From NCBI GenBank assembly GCA_007922195.1, contig ML682059.1, forward strand, positions 12,010,181-12,074,180: a stretch of DNA of 64,000 nt, in the 5' to 3' direction. Under the pieces are notes generated by a model. That model saw only the letters and a program-made list of their open reading frames with translations, searched no databases and had not been told where the DNA came from. How positions within the stretch are numbered: position 1 is the first letter of the stretch; the number at the start of each line of letters is the position of its first letter. This stretch comes from Podocnemis expansa. Taxonomy: Eukaryota; Chordata; Testudines; Podocnemididae. Position numbers and translations under genes: made by a program. Shown here in pieces: positions 32,701 to 44,700 of this stretch.

Positions 32701-35700
32701 TCAGTGTCTAGAGTGGCCAGATAAAGGGACTGGGGGGGGGGGGGTCATGGAGGCCAGGGAAGTGGCAGCAGAACCCAGGGGTTGGGGGGTGCGCATCTGG
32801 GAGGCCAGCAAAAGCAACGGCAGGAGTTGGAGGATGAGGGGGAAGGAACAGAAGGGGTGTTGGGGAACAGAGGAACAACAGCAGGGAGTGCGGAAGGTGG
32901 AGATGAGCAGGGGAACAGCAGGAAACGGACTGACGGAATGGACGGAGCTGGGGATAGCAGGGGGAGTGGAGAGAGCAAGGGAACAGCAGGGAGAGCCAAG
33001 AGAACAGATGACAGCTGGGGGAGCAGAGAGAGAGCAGGGATTTGGCAGTTGAGGGTGTTAGAAATTCTGGGGGAAGACAGCGGTGCTCGGGGCAGGAGGG
33101 TGTTAGGGGCCGAGGCCAAAAGGGGACCTCGGCTTATACACAGGTCACCAATTTTTGCCTCTTTTTGGGTTCAGAATTGGGGGGTCAGCTCTTACATGAG
33201 TATATACGGTAAAGTGTGGGTTTAAGTCTTTACCGTGGAAAGCTAAGACCACTGATAAGTGAACGTTAGGGAGCCAACAAAAAGGTCAGATTGTTTTAGC
33301 TGTTAGGCATAGTCTAGTATGGTAGAAATGGGAGTGGAGTATGATTCAATGTGTTTGGTTGCACACCAGGCACTGAACCCATGACATTTTTGAGTGCAAG
33401 TTTTTCTTGTAGATTGTTTTCTGATGTTTATAAGACTATGCTACACTTATGTGAGTATTGGCATTCAATTGTGGAGAACCATTTATCAGCCAGACCATGT
33501 GGTGTAGTTTGCAGAGATCTCATGGTATCTCTCTCCCTTGTATTGGTACAATAGGTCCTGTCTAGTGGAAGTGTGATTGGTTTGCACACAGACAGATTGA
33601 TGAGATCAGAGTACCAAATTTGTTGGGGCCATGCAGGTGCTGTAAGAATTAAGAACGCATTGCCCGTCCTGGCTTTGAGAAGTACTCTATGTAACAGAGG
33701 TACTGGTGAGAAAGCACATAGGATACACTGCTCCCATGTTATTAGGAAGGCGTCCTCGAGTGATCTGGAGCCTGTGCCAGCTCTCAAGCAATAGCAGTGA
33801 CATTTCCGATTGTGTTCTGCGGCAAAAAAATCTATGGTTGGATTCAAACAGTGTGGAATAATATATTAGAAGGTGGGAAGGCAGAGATGGGGAAAATCAC
33901 TTATTGTAATGACTAAGCCTATCTCTACCTCCCAACCTTCTAATATGTTGTTCCACACTGTTTGAATCTAGACAATTGCTTTGCTTGCTGAAAGAGTCTG
34001 ACCTTATCCTATCACTTACTGAATGGGAGGAAAATAAATGCTGGGAAGTGCAAGTTCTCAATCTTTAGGTTTCTGGCGAAGTGGGATTCCACAAAAGCTC
34101 ATGCAGTAAAATTTGTTAGTCTTTTAAAGTGCCACAGGACTAGTTTGTTTTCCTAAACCAGACTAACACAGCTACACATTTGGAATGTGTTAATTTGTTA
34201 ATGTGTTAATTCTGTAATGCAGAGTTGCCCTAAATTTCTTTTTCTTAATTTCATCCATTTGTTCAGTTATAAGTCCTTGAGTCAGGTACTTCCATGTCCA
34301 TTCTCAGTGCTTAGATACTTCATATACTTGTTGACTGTTATATCTTCCCATTTTATTAACTGGCTCACTTAATTATAACAGCCTGGATTGACTACAGGAA
34401 AGCCTACGACTCAATGCCACACACATGGATCTGTGAATGTCTGGCGCTATGCAAAGTCAACAGGACACTAAGGACCTTCCTCAAGAACTCAATAGGACTG
34501 TGGAAGACAACACCGGAAGTCAACTCAAGACAGCTTGCACAAGTGGTCATCAAGTGCGGCATATACCAAGGTGATGCGCTGTCCCCGCTGCTGTTCTGCA
34601 TTGGCTTGAACCCCCTCAGCCAGATAATCACAAGGACTGGATATGGATACAAGTTCAAGAGTGGAACTACCATCAGCCACCTTCCTCTACCTGGATGACA
34701 TCAAGCTGTATGCTAAGAATGAACGAGACATCGACTCGCTAATCCACCTGACACGGATCTACAGTGAGGATATTGGGATGTCATTCAGACTGGAGAAGTG
34801 TGGCTGGATGGTAGTAAAGAGAGGAAAGGTAGTGAAGACTGATGGGGTGGAACTACCAGTAGGCCACATAGCAGACATACAGACCAGCTACAAGTACCTT
34901 GGCATCCCACAGTCACATGGGACCCACGATGAGGAGGCAAGGAAGACAGCAACATCCAAGTACCACCAAAGGATAAGACAGGTCCTGAAGAGCCAGCTCA
35001 ATGGGAAGAACAAGATCCACGCCATCAACAGGTACGCCCTGCCAGTCATCAGATACCCTGCCGGTATAGTGAGCTGGCCAAAGGAGGACATGGAGGCTGC
35101 CGATGTGAAGACCCGGAAGCTCCTCACAATGTATGGAGGTTTCCACCCCAAGTCCAACACCCAGAGACTGTACGCCAGCCGGAAAGAAGGCGGGCGGGGT
35201 TTGGTGAGTGTCAAAGCCACTGTCCTGGATGAAACCCAGAGCATCCAGGAGTACATCAGTAAGATGGCACCCAAAGATGAGCTGCTGAGAGAATGCCTGA
35301 GGCAGCAGCAGACATGGAAGGAAGATCAAGTAGAAGAAGCGCCATGGCAAGACAAGACCCTGCATGGAATGTACCATCGACAGATAGCTGAGGTGGCTGA
35401 CATTGGGAAATCCTACCAGTGGCTGGAAAGGGCTGGACTAAAAGACAGCACTGAGGCACTGATCATAGCAGCGCAAGAACAGGCACTGAGCACCAGATCC
35501 ATTGAAGTAGGGGTCTACCACACTAGACAGGACCCAAGGTGCAGACTGTGCAGAGAGGCCTCAGAGACAGTCCAACACATAGTGGCAGGATGTAAGATGC
35601 AGGCAGGAACAGCATACACTGAATGGCATAACCAAGTAGCTGGCATTGTGTACAGGAACATCTGCACAGTGTATGGGCTAGACCCTCCCAAGACCAGATG

Positions 35701-38700
35701 GGAGATCCCACAGAAGGTCGTGGAAAATAATGGCTAAGATCCTGTGGGACTTCCAGATCCAGACAGACCGGCAGGTACTGGCCAATCAACCAGACATTGT
35801 GGTAATAGACAAGGACCAGAAGACAGTAGTGGTGATAGATGTAGCAGTGCCAAGTGACAGCAACATCAGGAAGAAGGAGTATGAGAAGCTGGAGAAGTAG
35901 CAGGGCCTGAAAGAGGAACTAGAGAGGATGTGGAAAGTGAAGGCCAAAGTGGTCCCAGTGGTGGTAGGAGCACTCGGGGCTGTGACTCGTAAGCTGAGAG
36001 AGTGGCTCCAACAGATCCCAGGTACAACATCAGAGCTCTCTGTCCAGAAGAGTGCAGTGCTAGGAACAGCTAAGATACTGCGCAGAACCCTCAAACTCCC
36101 AGGCCTCTGGTAGAGGACCCGAGGTTGAGGATGACACATACCACCCATAAGGGTGAGAGGGGAATTTTTAATTTATATATGTATGTATATATCAGTTTCC
36201 ATGTACATTATCACTTCAGCTAAACCTTCCATGTATTCCTAGTCTCTAAATTTTCTCCATTTTGTTGCCATGTTAAGATCACCGCCAAATGAGTTATTCA
36301 AAGCATGACTTAAAAGAAGTCCTCTTCTGCCAAAGGCAGCACTGAATGGGTCTTACAAGTCTAGCTTGTAAAAGTGGGTAGAAGCATGGACAGAGTAGCA
36401 GGTGGGTATTCTATTTATTTCTTATGAACCTGTGATGATGTCTCCACCCTAACACAGGATTCAAAGAGGTTAAAATGGCCTAGCCAGTCAATTAACTCCA
36501 TCTGCAGCACCTAAAGGTGGAGTCACTGTGTAAGAACTAACTGAGAGCAGGCTCAACTATGCAGAAACAGGTGGGACCTGTATAAAGTCAGGGTCTGCTG
36601 GGAATGGCTGCAGAAAGGCAGTCAGTAGTCACTCCCTGGAGAGAGGGAGCTGAGTTTTGGAGCCAATACACCCAGAAGGAGAAGAGGAACCAGGAACGGG
36701 TAGGAAGCAGTCCAGTGAAGGCTAAACAAGGAAAGCTTGGAACTGCTGAGCCAAGGGTCCCTGTACTAGAACATTTAGTACATGATGGACCCAGGTTCCC
36801 CTCCCAGCCACTAAGAAAGTGGCAGCATGGGGCAGTGAGAGGAAAGATTGCTTCAGACTACTAGACAAAAGGCACTTTCTAACTCAGGAGAAAAAGGGGA
36901 CACTGAGTTACACAGCTGTCAGGCTGAGTCAAGAAGATGTCATGATTCCTGTGATGAAAGAGGAGCTACAGACCTTTCAGAGACACAAAATGACAGTGTG
37001 CAAGGCACAGCAAGGAGCAACAACCTCAAGAACTAATCCCCAGAATGACCAGGAGAAGGTGCCAGAATACCAGTGCTGGCACACCCTGTGACAGAAGCAT
37101 AAAACCTTTCCACATAGTTGCCAGGGCATTATAATAAAGTCACTGTACTTGGACCTCTAAAATATACTTTGACCAGGCCTCAACAAATCTGCTGCAAACT
37201 CAGGAGGCTAGCTCCATAACTGAGGCACGTAAGTGTGCAGCAGTGAAAGCCTCTCCCCATCACTGCCAAAAAACTGCCATGGCTACCAACGCTTTTGGCA
37301 GCAGCACAGTAAGCAAAAGACCCCTTGCCACCAAAAAAGCCACTGCCAGAGACACTGTCAGTGCTGGGTGTGAGGAGGCAGAAGAGGCAGCAGTGCTCAA
37401 AATGTCAGCACTGCCAGCTCTTTTTTTAAGGCGCCAGCTGCATTCGCCTCTCTGGCTACTGCAGAGCAACTAAAATCCTGGGCACCATGATAACCAGGAT
37501 TTGTCTGACCCTGACTCTGACAACTTTAGCATAGAATTGGATGGAGTAAAAGAAGGTCCTTTCTACTACTGACTGACTGCTCTGACTGTCACCTCTCCTT
37601 GTACATGAAAAGGACACAGTAACGACAGCTTGTTTTTCTGTCCTGAAGAGCAGGAGACTGGATTCCCCCTGAAGTATGGCTACACAGTTCTTTCCTCTTT
37701 GTTAACTTGGGCAGCAGCTGAGGTTCTGTCCATCATCATCAAGATGTTCTTGCTGTGGGTCGGTAAGTTCAGTTCCCTGAAGGAATTCTGTACTCTACTC
37801 AGGTCCAGTCAATTTATGCTGTGCCCTCTGTGCCTCTTCACTTCCCCAATCCTTAAACTAGAAAATATCTCAGCCGCCTATTTTAGACTTCCACACAACA
37901 AAGGCACCAAATTCACAAAGATGATGAAGGTACCTAAAAATTATATATAGACTTAGTAGAATTTATTTTTTATAAAGTAATTGACAGCTATCAATATTTA
38001 TTTCTAACCATTTTTCCACTTAAATTTGCACAATTGCTATTAATTGCACTGTCACAATTGTGACAATTATGGGAGATCCGAAAATATTTATAGACAGCAT
38101 ACACAAACATTCATAGAACAGTTAACACAAATTTTAAAGATCACATGAAATAAAAATCCTTAAGTCAAACTTAAGTTCTCAAGCAACATTTTTCTTACTT
38201 TACATATCTGTAAATTTCTACCATTATTGATAGAAATATTTTTCATCATTCTGTATATGTGGTGAATTAACATTCACTGACACTTTCATCCATAAAAATC
38301 TAACCCTTTCAAGCCTAACTATATAGGAGGTATGGATTTAAAATAGTTAACACTGCATTCATTATCAAGTTTGGGTGTTCTAAATGGCAGGTTAAATCTC
38401 TTGCCTTGAGAAGGTAGACTCTGAGTAGAATCTGAGACCTGTTTATCCGTATCAGCTTCACCAGCCTTTCCCTCATTGCTAGCTGTAGCATCCAGACACT
38501 GAACCTTAGCTTTTGCAGTGCAGACATCTGCAAGGTGATAAAGAAAAACATGAAAAGTAATTAGATTAATATTTTCTGTTGATTACAGAAAGTTCAAAGT
38601 TTCTCACTGGTAAGCTTCTAAAACTACATTTAAAGTGTTTCAGCTAAATAAATTTCTGCCATTGTTACACAACTTAATATTTGATATAATAAATTGAAAA

Positions 38701-41700
38701 AAAATATTCTTATTTACACCATGGTATCATTCATATAGTCTGGAAATTCAGTTAAAGAAAAGGTTACCAACTTAACAGCATGCCCTGAGCATCTTAAAAT
38801 TGACCAGTTTCAACCAAGCAAACCTGTATGTAATCTTTGGCTAAAAAAACAAGGTTATTTATTGTAACTGGAGGTTTTTTGATATGTGTGGTCCCTCTTT
38901 GGATTCTAGCACAGGTACGCATGTATGCCAGAGGTGTCAAACTCATTCAAATGTGGTGGGCCACACCGGAGGGCATGACACCTGGGGACACGGGCCATGT
39001 GTCTACACAGGCTCCCCAATCCTTTTCTCCTGCCACATCTGGAGCAGCATGGGCTCCCCTTTCCCCTCCCCAACCCCACAGGCTCTCCAACACTTTCCCT
39101 GTGTGCTCCCCTTCCCCACATTGGCTCCCTGACCCCCTTCCCAGCAGTGCAGCTCCCAGACCCCTTCCCTTTTCACCTCCCCGACTGCATGGTGCCAATC
39201 AGGCTCTCAGTCACAGACAGGATAGTCTCCCCCCTCCCCCCCGTTGTCAGTCATTCAACATGCTGGCCTTTGGTTGGGCTCAGTCCCATCTGGCCTTTGA
39301 CCGGATCATTCCCCATGTGGGCCTCACTCGCTTCTTTTTTTTTCCTTTTCTTGTTTGTGCTTCACATGCTGTGCTGTCAATCAAACTAGCATACTGACCA
39401 ACTGACTAATACTGAACAGGTCCAGTGGCGGGGGGGAGAGGCAGTGTGGTGGCTCTCTAGGAACCCAGCCCAAAGTGCTGTGATAGAGACTCTGGTTGGT
39501 AAATGTAGCTGAGATTGGCTGGAGCACTTTTTGTTCCCTTGTGCTGAGACCCGGATTGAGAGAGAGAGAGATTGTGTGCACGCGCACATATTTTCACGGG
39601 CATACCTGGCCCTGCTCTGCTGGCACCCTGTCTTTGCTGATCACTTCTGCTCCAAAAAAGCTCTCAGGCCCAGCGCAGGCAGCAGCTCAATGGGCCAGAT
39701 AACCACCACTGACAGGCTGGATGTGGCCCACAGGCCAGAAGTTTGACGTACCTGATGTATGCCACGTACCAGAACCAGAACTATTTGAGTAGCATCCATT
39801 GACCCACACGTGAATCAGACCCAGGATGTTTCCAAGACTTCAAGAGGCTTACTAGCAAGGATGAAGGACAGGTATCTGAATCCAAATAGGGTGATATATC
39901 TCAAAAAACCTCTATTTACAACAAGTAACCTTTTCTTCTTAAAGTTATGGTCTCTATATGGATTACAGAAATGGGTACGTAGCGAGCAGTGCTCAGCATG
40001 GAGATGGATGTGAGGACTTGCACAACTGCAGGATGGTGCATCCAAGAGCCACATCTGCCACCACTGCTGTGGCGATTGTGTAGCGAGTGGTAAAGGTGTA
40101 AACAGAGGTCTATGGAACTGCTCTACAGATGTCCTGATGCAGTACATCTGCGAGGAAGGCTGATATGGTGGCATGCGTCCATGTGAAGTGAGCCATGGCT
40201 TTAAAGGGTGTGTGAATGTGAAAGGAAGAGTAGCATTCTTTGATGCAACAGGACACCCATTTAAAGTTTTAAAGACAGGGCACACCCCAGCAGTTTTCTG
40301 CAACAGTGAGAGTCTGGGGAGTCCCAGAAGGCACAGGTGCACTGAAGATAAAAGGCCAGTATATGGTGAACACTGAGAGAATGCAAAGTGCATACCATGA
40401 GGAAGATGTGCAGTTTGGGGCAGAAAATCGGAAGGTGAATAGATTATTTGAGATGAAATGGAGAGGCTACGTTGGGAAGAACCTTGCAGTGCAGTTGCAG
40501 GGAGACAGTCTTTGTTGAAGACTGTAAATGACAGGTTGGTGATTATGGCCACCAGCTCACTAACCTGCCTCACTGAGGTGATATCCACCAAAAAGATCAC
40601 CTTCATCAAGAGGTGAGTGAGAGCGCAAGTTGACAGAGATTTGAAGGGCAGCCATGTGAGGACAGAGGACAAGATTGAGACTCCAAGAAGAGCCAGGCTT
40701 CCATGCCAATAGGAAGGTGCTGAGTAGGCTGTGAAGGAAGTGGGCAGTGGTCAAGTGAGTGAACATGGAGAAACTGTGCACAGAAGGGAAGAAGGTACTA
40801 AGTGCTACCAGATGAACATGCAAGGAGGAGTGGGTGCGGCCTGACAGCCTAAGGTGGAGAAAGAAATCAAGGAGGACAGGAATGAAACCGGAGTTCAGAG
40901 AACAGCAGTGGTGGGGTGTCCAATGATGAAATGCTGCCATTTCTCTTGATAACAGATCCCAGCAGATGGCTGCTTGCTCTGCATGAGGACATCACACACA
41001 GGCACGAAGCATACTATCTGCAAACAAGCTACATCCAAATATGAAACTGTCAGGAGATCTGGGCTCGCATTTTGCAGACTGCTGTGTGCCCAGGTGAGAA
41101 GATTTAGGCAGCAGATCAAGGGGGTAAGAAGAGAGATGTAGAAATGGCAGAGCCAAAAAGAGGTCACCAGGCCCAAAAGGAGGCCACTAGGATAATTTTT
41201 GCTAGTCTCATCTCACCTTGCACAGACTTTGTGAGAGCAGGAGGATGGGCAAAAAGGCGTAGCAGAGAACAATGGTCCAGGGCAGAAGTGTGTCATCCTG
41301 GGAGCCCAACTCCAGGGCTCCTCTGGATGGGAAGTTTGTAGTTTATGGAGATTGGGAAGATGTCCCAACACGGTGTGCCCCACTGATGAAAGACCATTTG
41401 GAGCATGAGGTCATGCAGCTCCCATTCATAAACTGGAGTAAATAGATAGACCTACTGAGTACGTCCACCAGGGAGTTGCTGGTGTCTGAGAGATGTATGC
41501 TGTGGAGGTTGACTGTGTGCCTGACTCTTCAGTTCCAGAGAGGAATGGCTTTCATGCAGGAGGCAGAGGATGGGACATTTCAATTCTTTTATGCTTAAAA
41601 ATATGCAAAAGCTTACACTTTCAATGACTCCCAGAGACCATCATTTGGTTACACTAAGACCTAAAAAAATAAATATTAATAACTTTGAGGTAAACATTTA

Positions 41701-44700
41701 TCCACACCTCTACCATTTAGATTTAGCACACGATGCACATGAGCTTTACCTTCAAACTCATTTTTTTTCTGCAACAGAAGTAACTTCATGTTTCTTAACA
41801 AGCAGGAAGGAAAGGGGAAGAAAGCTGATAAGCAACGTTCCCAGATCCTCTCCTTCGGCATCAGCACTATTCCTTATGTATTCATGAAAGTCTTCACTGT
41901 CATCACTCACAGAGAGGGAGCGCAGCCATAAAAACCAGCTTTTGAAGCCAGTTAACAGAGGCATAGTCCCCAGGAAGAGGGCTGCCTCATGTGGGGAAGA
42001 AGTCCAACAGGAGAATCCTAACTACTTAATGTTAACTACACGACTAGAAAAAATACATACAAAATTGCAGGAAAATATCAACAAAGCAAGGTAGGCTCTA
42101 ACTCTGGCCACACAGCAGTAAGACAAAACTACAGCAGAGCGGAATTGCACAGCCTCAAAGTCTCAGATGCACCACGTGGCCAATGCAAGACTCATGGGGG
42201 TCAATGGACACTACTATGAACAGTTTTGGCTCTGGCGCATAACATGCATGTACACCCACGTCTGGAATCCACATAGGGGGCACCACTCAAAGATGAACAC
42301 TTTGATTTGTGCTGAATCAACTAGATAACAAGACAGACACTAACCAAAAGCTCTCAGACCTCAAGAGACCAGAAAACTAAAACAATAGTTCCCAAACAGC
42401 TCTGTAACCAATTGATGCATTATTCTCTGGTAATATGAAAAGCTGACTGATCACATGCTGCTAGCTGTTCTCAATCTCCACATGATAAGCAGCACTGAAG
42501 ACAGATAAGATTATTATTTTGACATACAGACAATTGCTGATGTTGCTCCATGGATTCCCACTCCCCCCGCCCCAACACAGTAAGAAGGAAGCTGGTCTAT
42601 GCTATCATTATCAAGAAAAGGTATCAACGAGCAGTTCACACTATAAAAGAAAGCTGAAGTGCCACTGAGCTAGACTGGTAGATTAATCTGTACCTATCTG
42701 GATTTCTAATGGATAATTTTCCTCTCTATGTTGAAAGTGAATATGAGGTTCCCTTTTCAGTACTCTGGGTTCAAGTGCTCTTCTGGAATAACTACTCTAA
42801 AGTCTGGTATACATACACCCACACAAACTTTAACCAAAATAACTCGACTGGTTATTTGCATCTTTTGTTATGTTTGTACAGAGACTGCAGGATCTAATCT
42901 TACATAACTAAACACAAAACATTTACCTTTTTCTGATTTTCTCTTCTTAACAGGAGGATCTGTTTTAACCTAAACATAAAGCACATTTAGGTTAGCACAA
43001 CTTTTTAAAGACATATTTGATTAAGCATCTAACCAATCTACCTGAAATAATTAGTCTAAAAAAGGGATGTTGTCAGTGTCTTAGGCATAAAAATCTAGCA
43101 TCCCTGACAGTAGATCCAAACTTAATTCCAGTTGTCAGGATACCAGTTATGTCTCTCTCACTGCAATACATACAGGGAGGTAGGAAAACTAGATAAAGCA
43201 GATGCAAGTATTAGACTCACAGTAAACAAATCGGTGACTTTAAAAATGATTTGTGATCCTGCTTTGCTTTTTAAACTTATTTCCTACAACAAAAGGGTGC
43301 AGGAACAGAAGAGAACCCCAAAGGAGACACTGATATCGCCCACAAAACAAAGAATTATTTACTGCTATACTCAAACAAATGAAGGATACTGACTTGTAAA
43401 CAGAGTTCTTGGAGATGGACTCTGCAAAGTCCCACTCATGGCATGCAGTAGCCATATACAGCTCAGATGATAGAATCTAATTAGCAGTATGCAGCATTGT
43501 AGCCATGGTGGTCCCAGGAAATTATAAAAAAAGAGATTACTCACCTTGTGCAAAACAAACAAGGAGTCCTGTGACATTTTAAGACTAATAAATTTATTTG
43601 CTACACGAGCTTTCATGGAAGAAGAAATCCCACTTCAGCAGACACTTTGAAAAATGCAATAAGTAAATTTGTTAGCTTTTAAGTGTCATAGGACTCATTT
43701 TACTGAACTAGACTAACATGGCTGCCCCTTTCACCTTGTGCAGTAACTGAAGTTTTTTGAGATGGCTGTCCCTCCACGTGCTCCAGTTCAGGTGTCCTGA
43801 TGCCCTCTGTTTGGAATGAAAGGCTTATGAGAGGAATCTCCAGTTGGGTGTCACATGCACTGTTGCTGCCTCATGCCATCTTTGGCAGTTAAACAGTGCA
43901 GTACAACCAACCACCCTTTTGTTGTTTCTCTACTGTGCAGAATAATTTATACAACTCTGAAGTAGAGGTGAGGAGGAAAAGTAGTGGAACACCCACAGAA
44001 CAACTATCCCAAAGAATTTTGGTTTACTGCACAAAGTAAGTGACCTTTTCTTCTTCTCTGAGAATTGTACCTAAGGATGCTCCACTTTAGGGGACTGTTG
44101 AACAGTGCCCCTCCGTTGAAGCCCACTCCAACATGTCAAGGCATCACCTTGAAATGTTGGGTTCTGATGAACTTGTTTTCTTAGCTCTAGAATGGGTATC
44201 CACCTAGCGCAGAAAAAAGACAGGTAGAAATTAATGTAAAAGCCCTTCCCTCTGTACTATAGTGATATAGATTCTACTGCATCCAGCTATATAAAGGTAC
44301 TTTACTTCCTATGGTAACAGTTTCTTATGAGGAGGTCCCGAAAGAGGGACAAGGATGGAAGGTGGATAAGTGAGATGGAGATAAAAGGGATGAAATAACC
44401 AAACTGTGTCTACTGTGATGGTCTTCCAGACTTGGTGGAATAGTGACAGTTGGTCTCCAAATGGTGTGGAGATGGTGTACGTTTCTGGCAACGGAATTTT
44501 TGGGTCTCTCATGTTCTCTACCAGGCTTTCAAAATTGCTGCATCAGTGTAGGTTACTGAGACACAGAAAGCTGATTTGGTGTTTGGTATCACCTGGTTTG
44601 TCTTTTTACATCTATCATCATACTATCCAGGTTGTACACAAGGTAGACAGAACCACCTGCCTTGCTTCTTTTTATCTGCAGGTGTATAGATGCCTAGTGA

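Larger units (their letters stand above)
34381..36180 (+). mobile_element. R4/Dong-type LINE with restriction-like endonuclease, 5'-truncated
   Basis: The fragment begins inside reverse transcriptase and runs through the C-terminal endonuclease to a short AT-rich tail (TATATATGTATGTATATAT) near 36170-36190. One +1 frameshift (about 34680), another near 35730 and a TAG at 35898-35900 are its only obvious lesions. The R4 clade normally targets specific sites. I see no rDNA or tRNA flanks here, so this copy is either off-target or from a less specific lineage. Confidence 0.88.

Noticed and set aside
32516..33225. Open frames of 178, 147 and 124 codons
   Set aside because: All lie in the G-rich interior of a palindromic element and consist of repetitive Gly/Glu/Arg or Pro/Ser; no start context or homology visible.
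34888..35789. Minus-strand open frames of 128, 154 and 88 codons
   Set aside because: Mirror frames of the R4 polyprotein on the plus strand.
38837..39397. 186-codon Pro/Ser-rich open frame
   Set aside because: It crosses the left terminus of the TSD-proven hAT element at 38929, so it cannot be an old gene, and it has no motif.
39815..40672. 285-codon minus-strand open frame
   Set aside because: No start context, no recognisable domain, and located in repeat-derived sequence continuous with a fold-back terminus. It may be a retroelement relic but cannot be supported as a gene.
41830..41960. Exon-like minus-strand segment with SVSDDSEDFHEYIRNS
   Set aside because: It looks exon-like, but exons 7 and 8 already join in phase without it, no good donor follows, and it lies in repeat-derived sequence.
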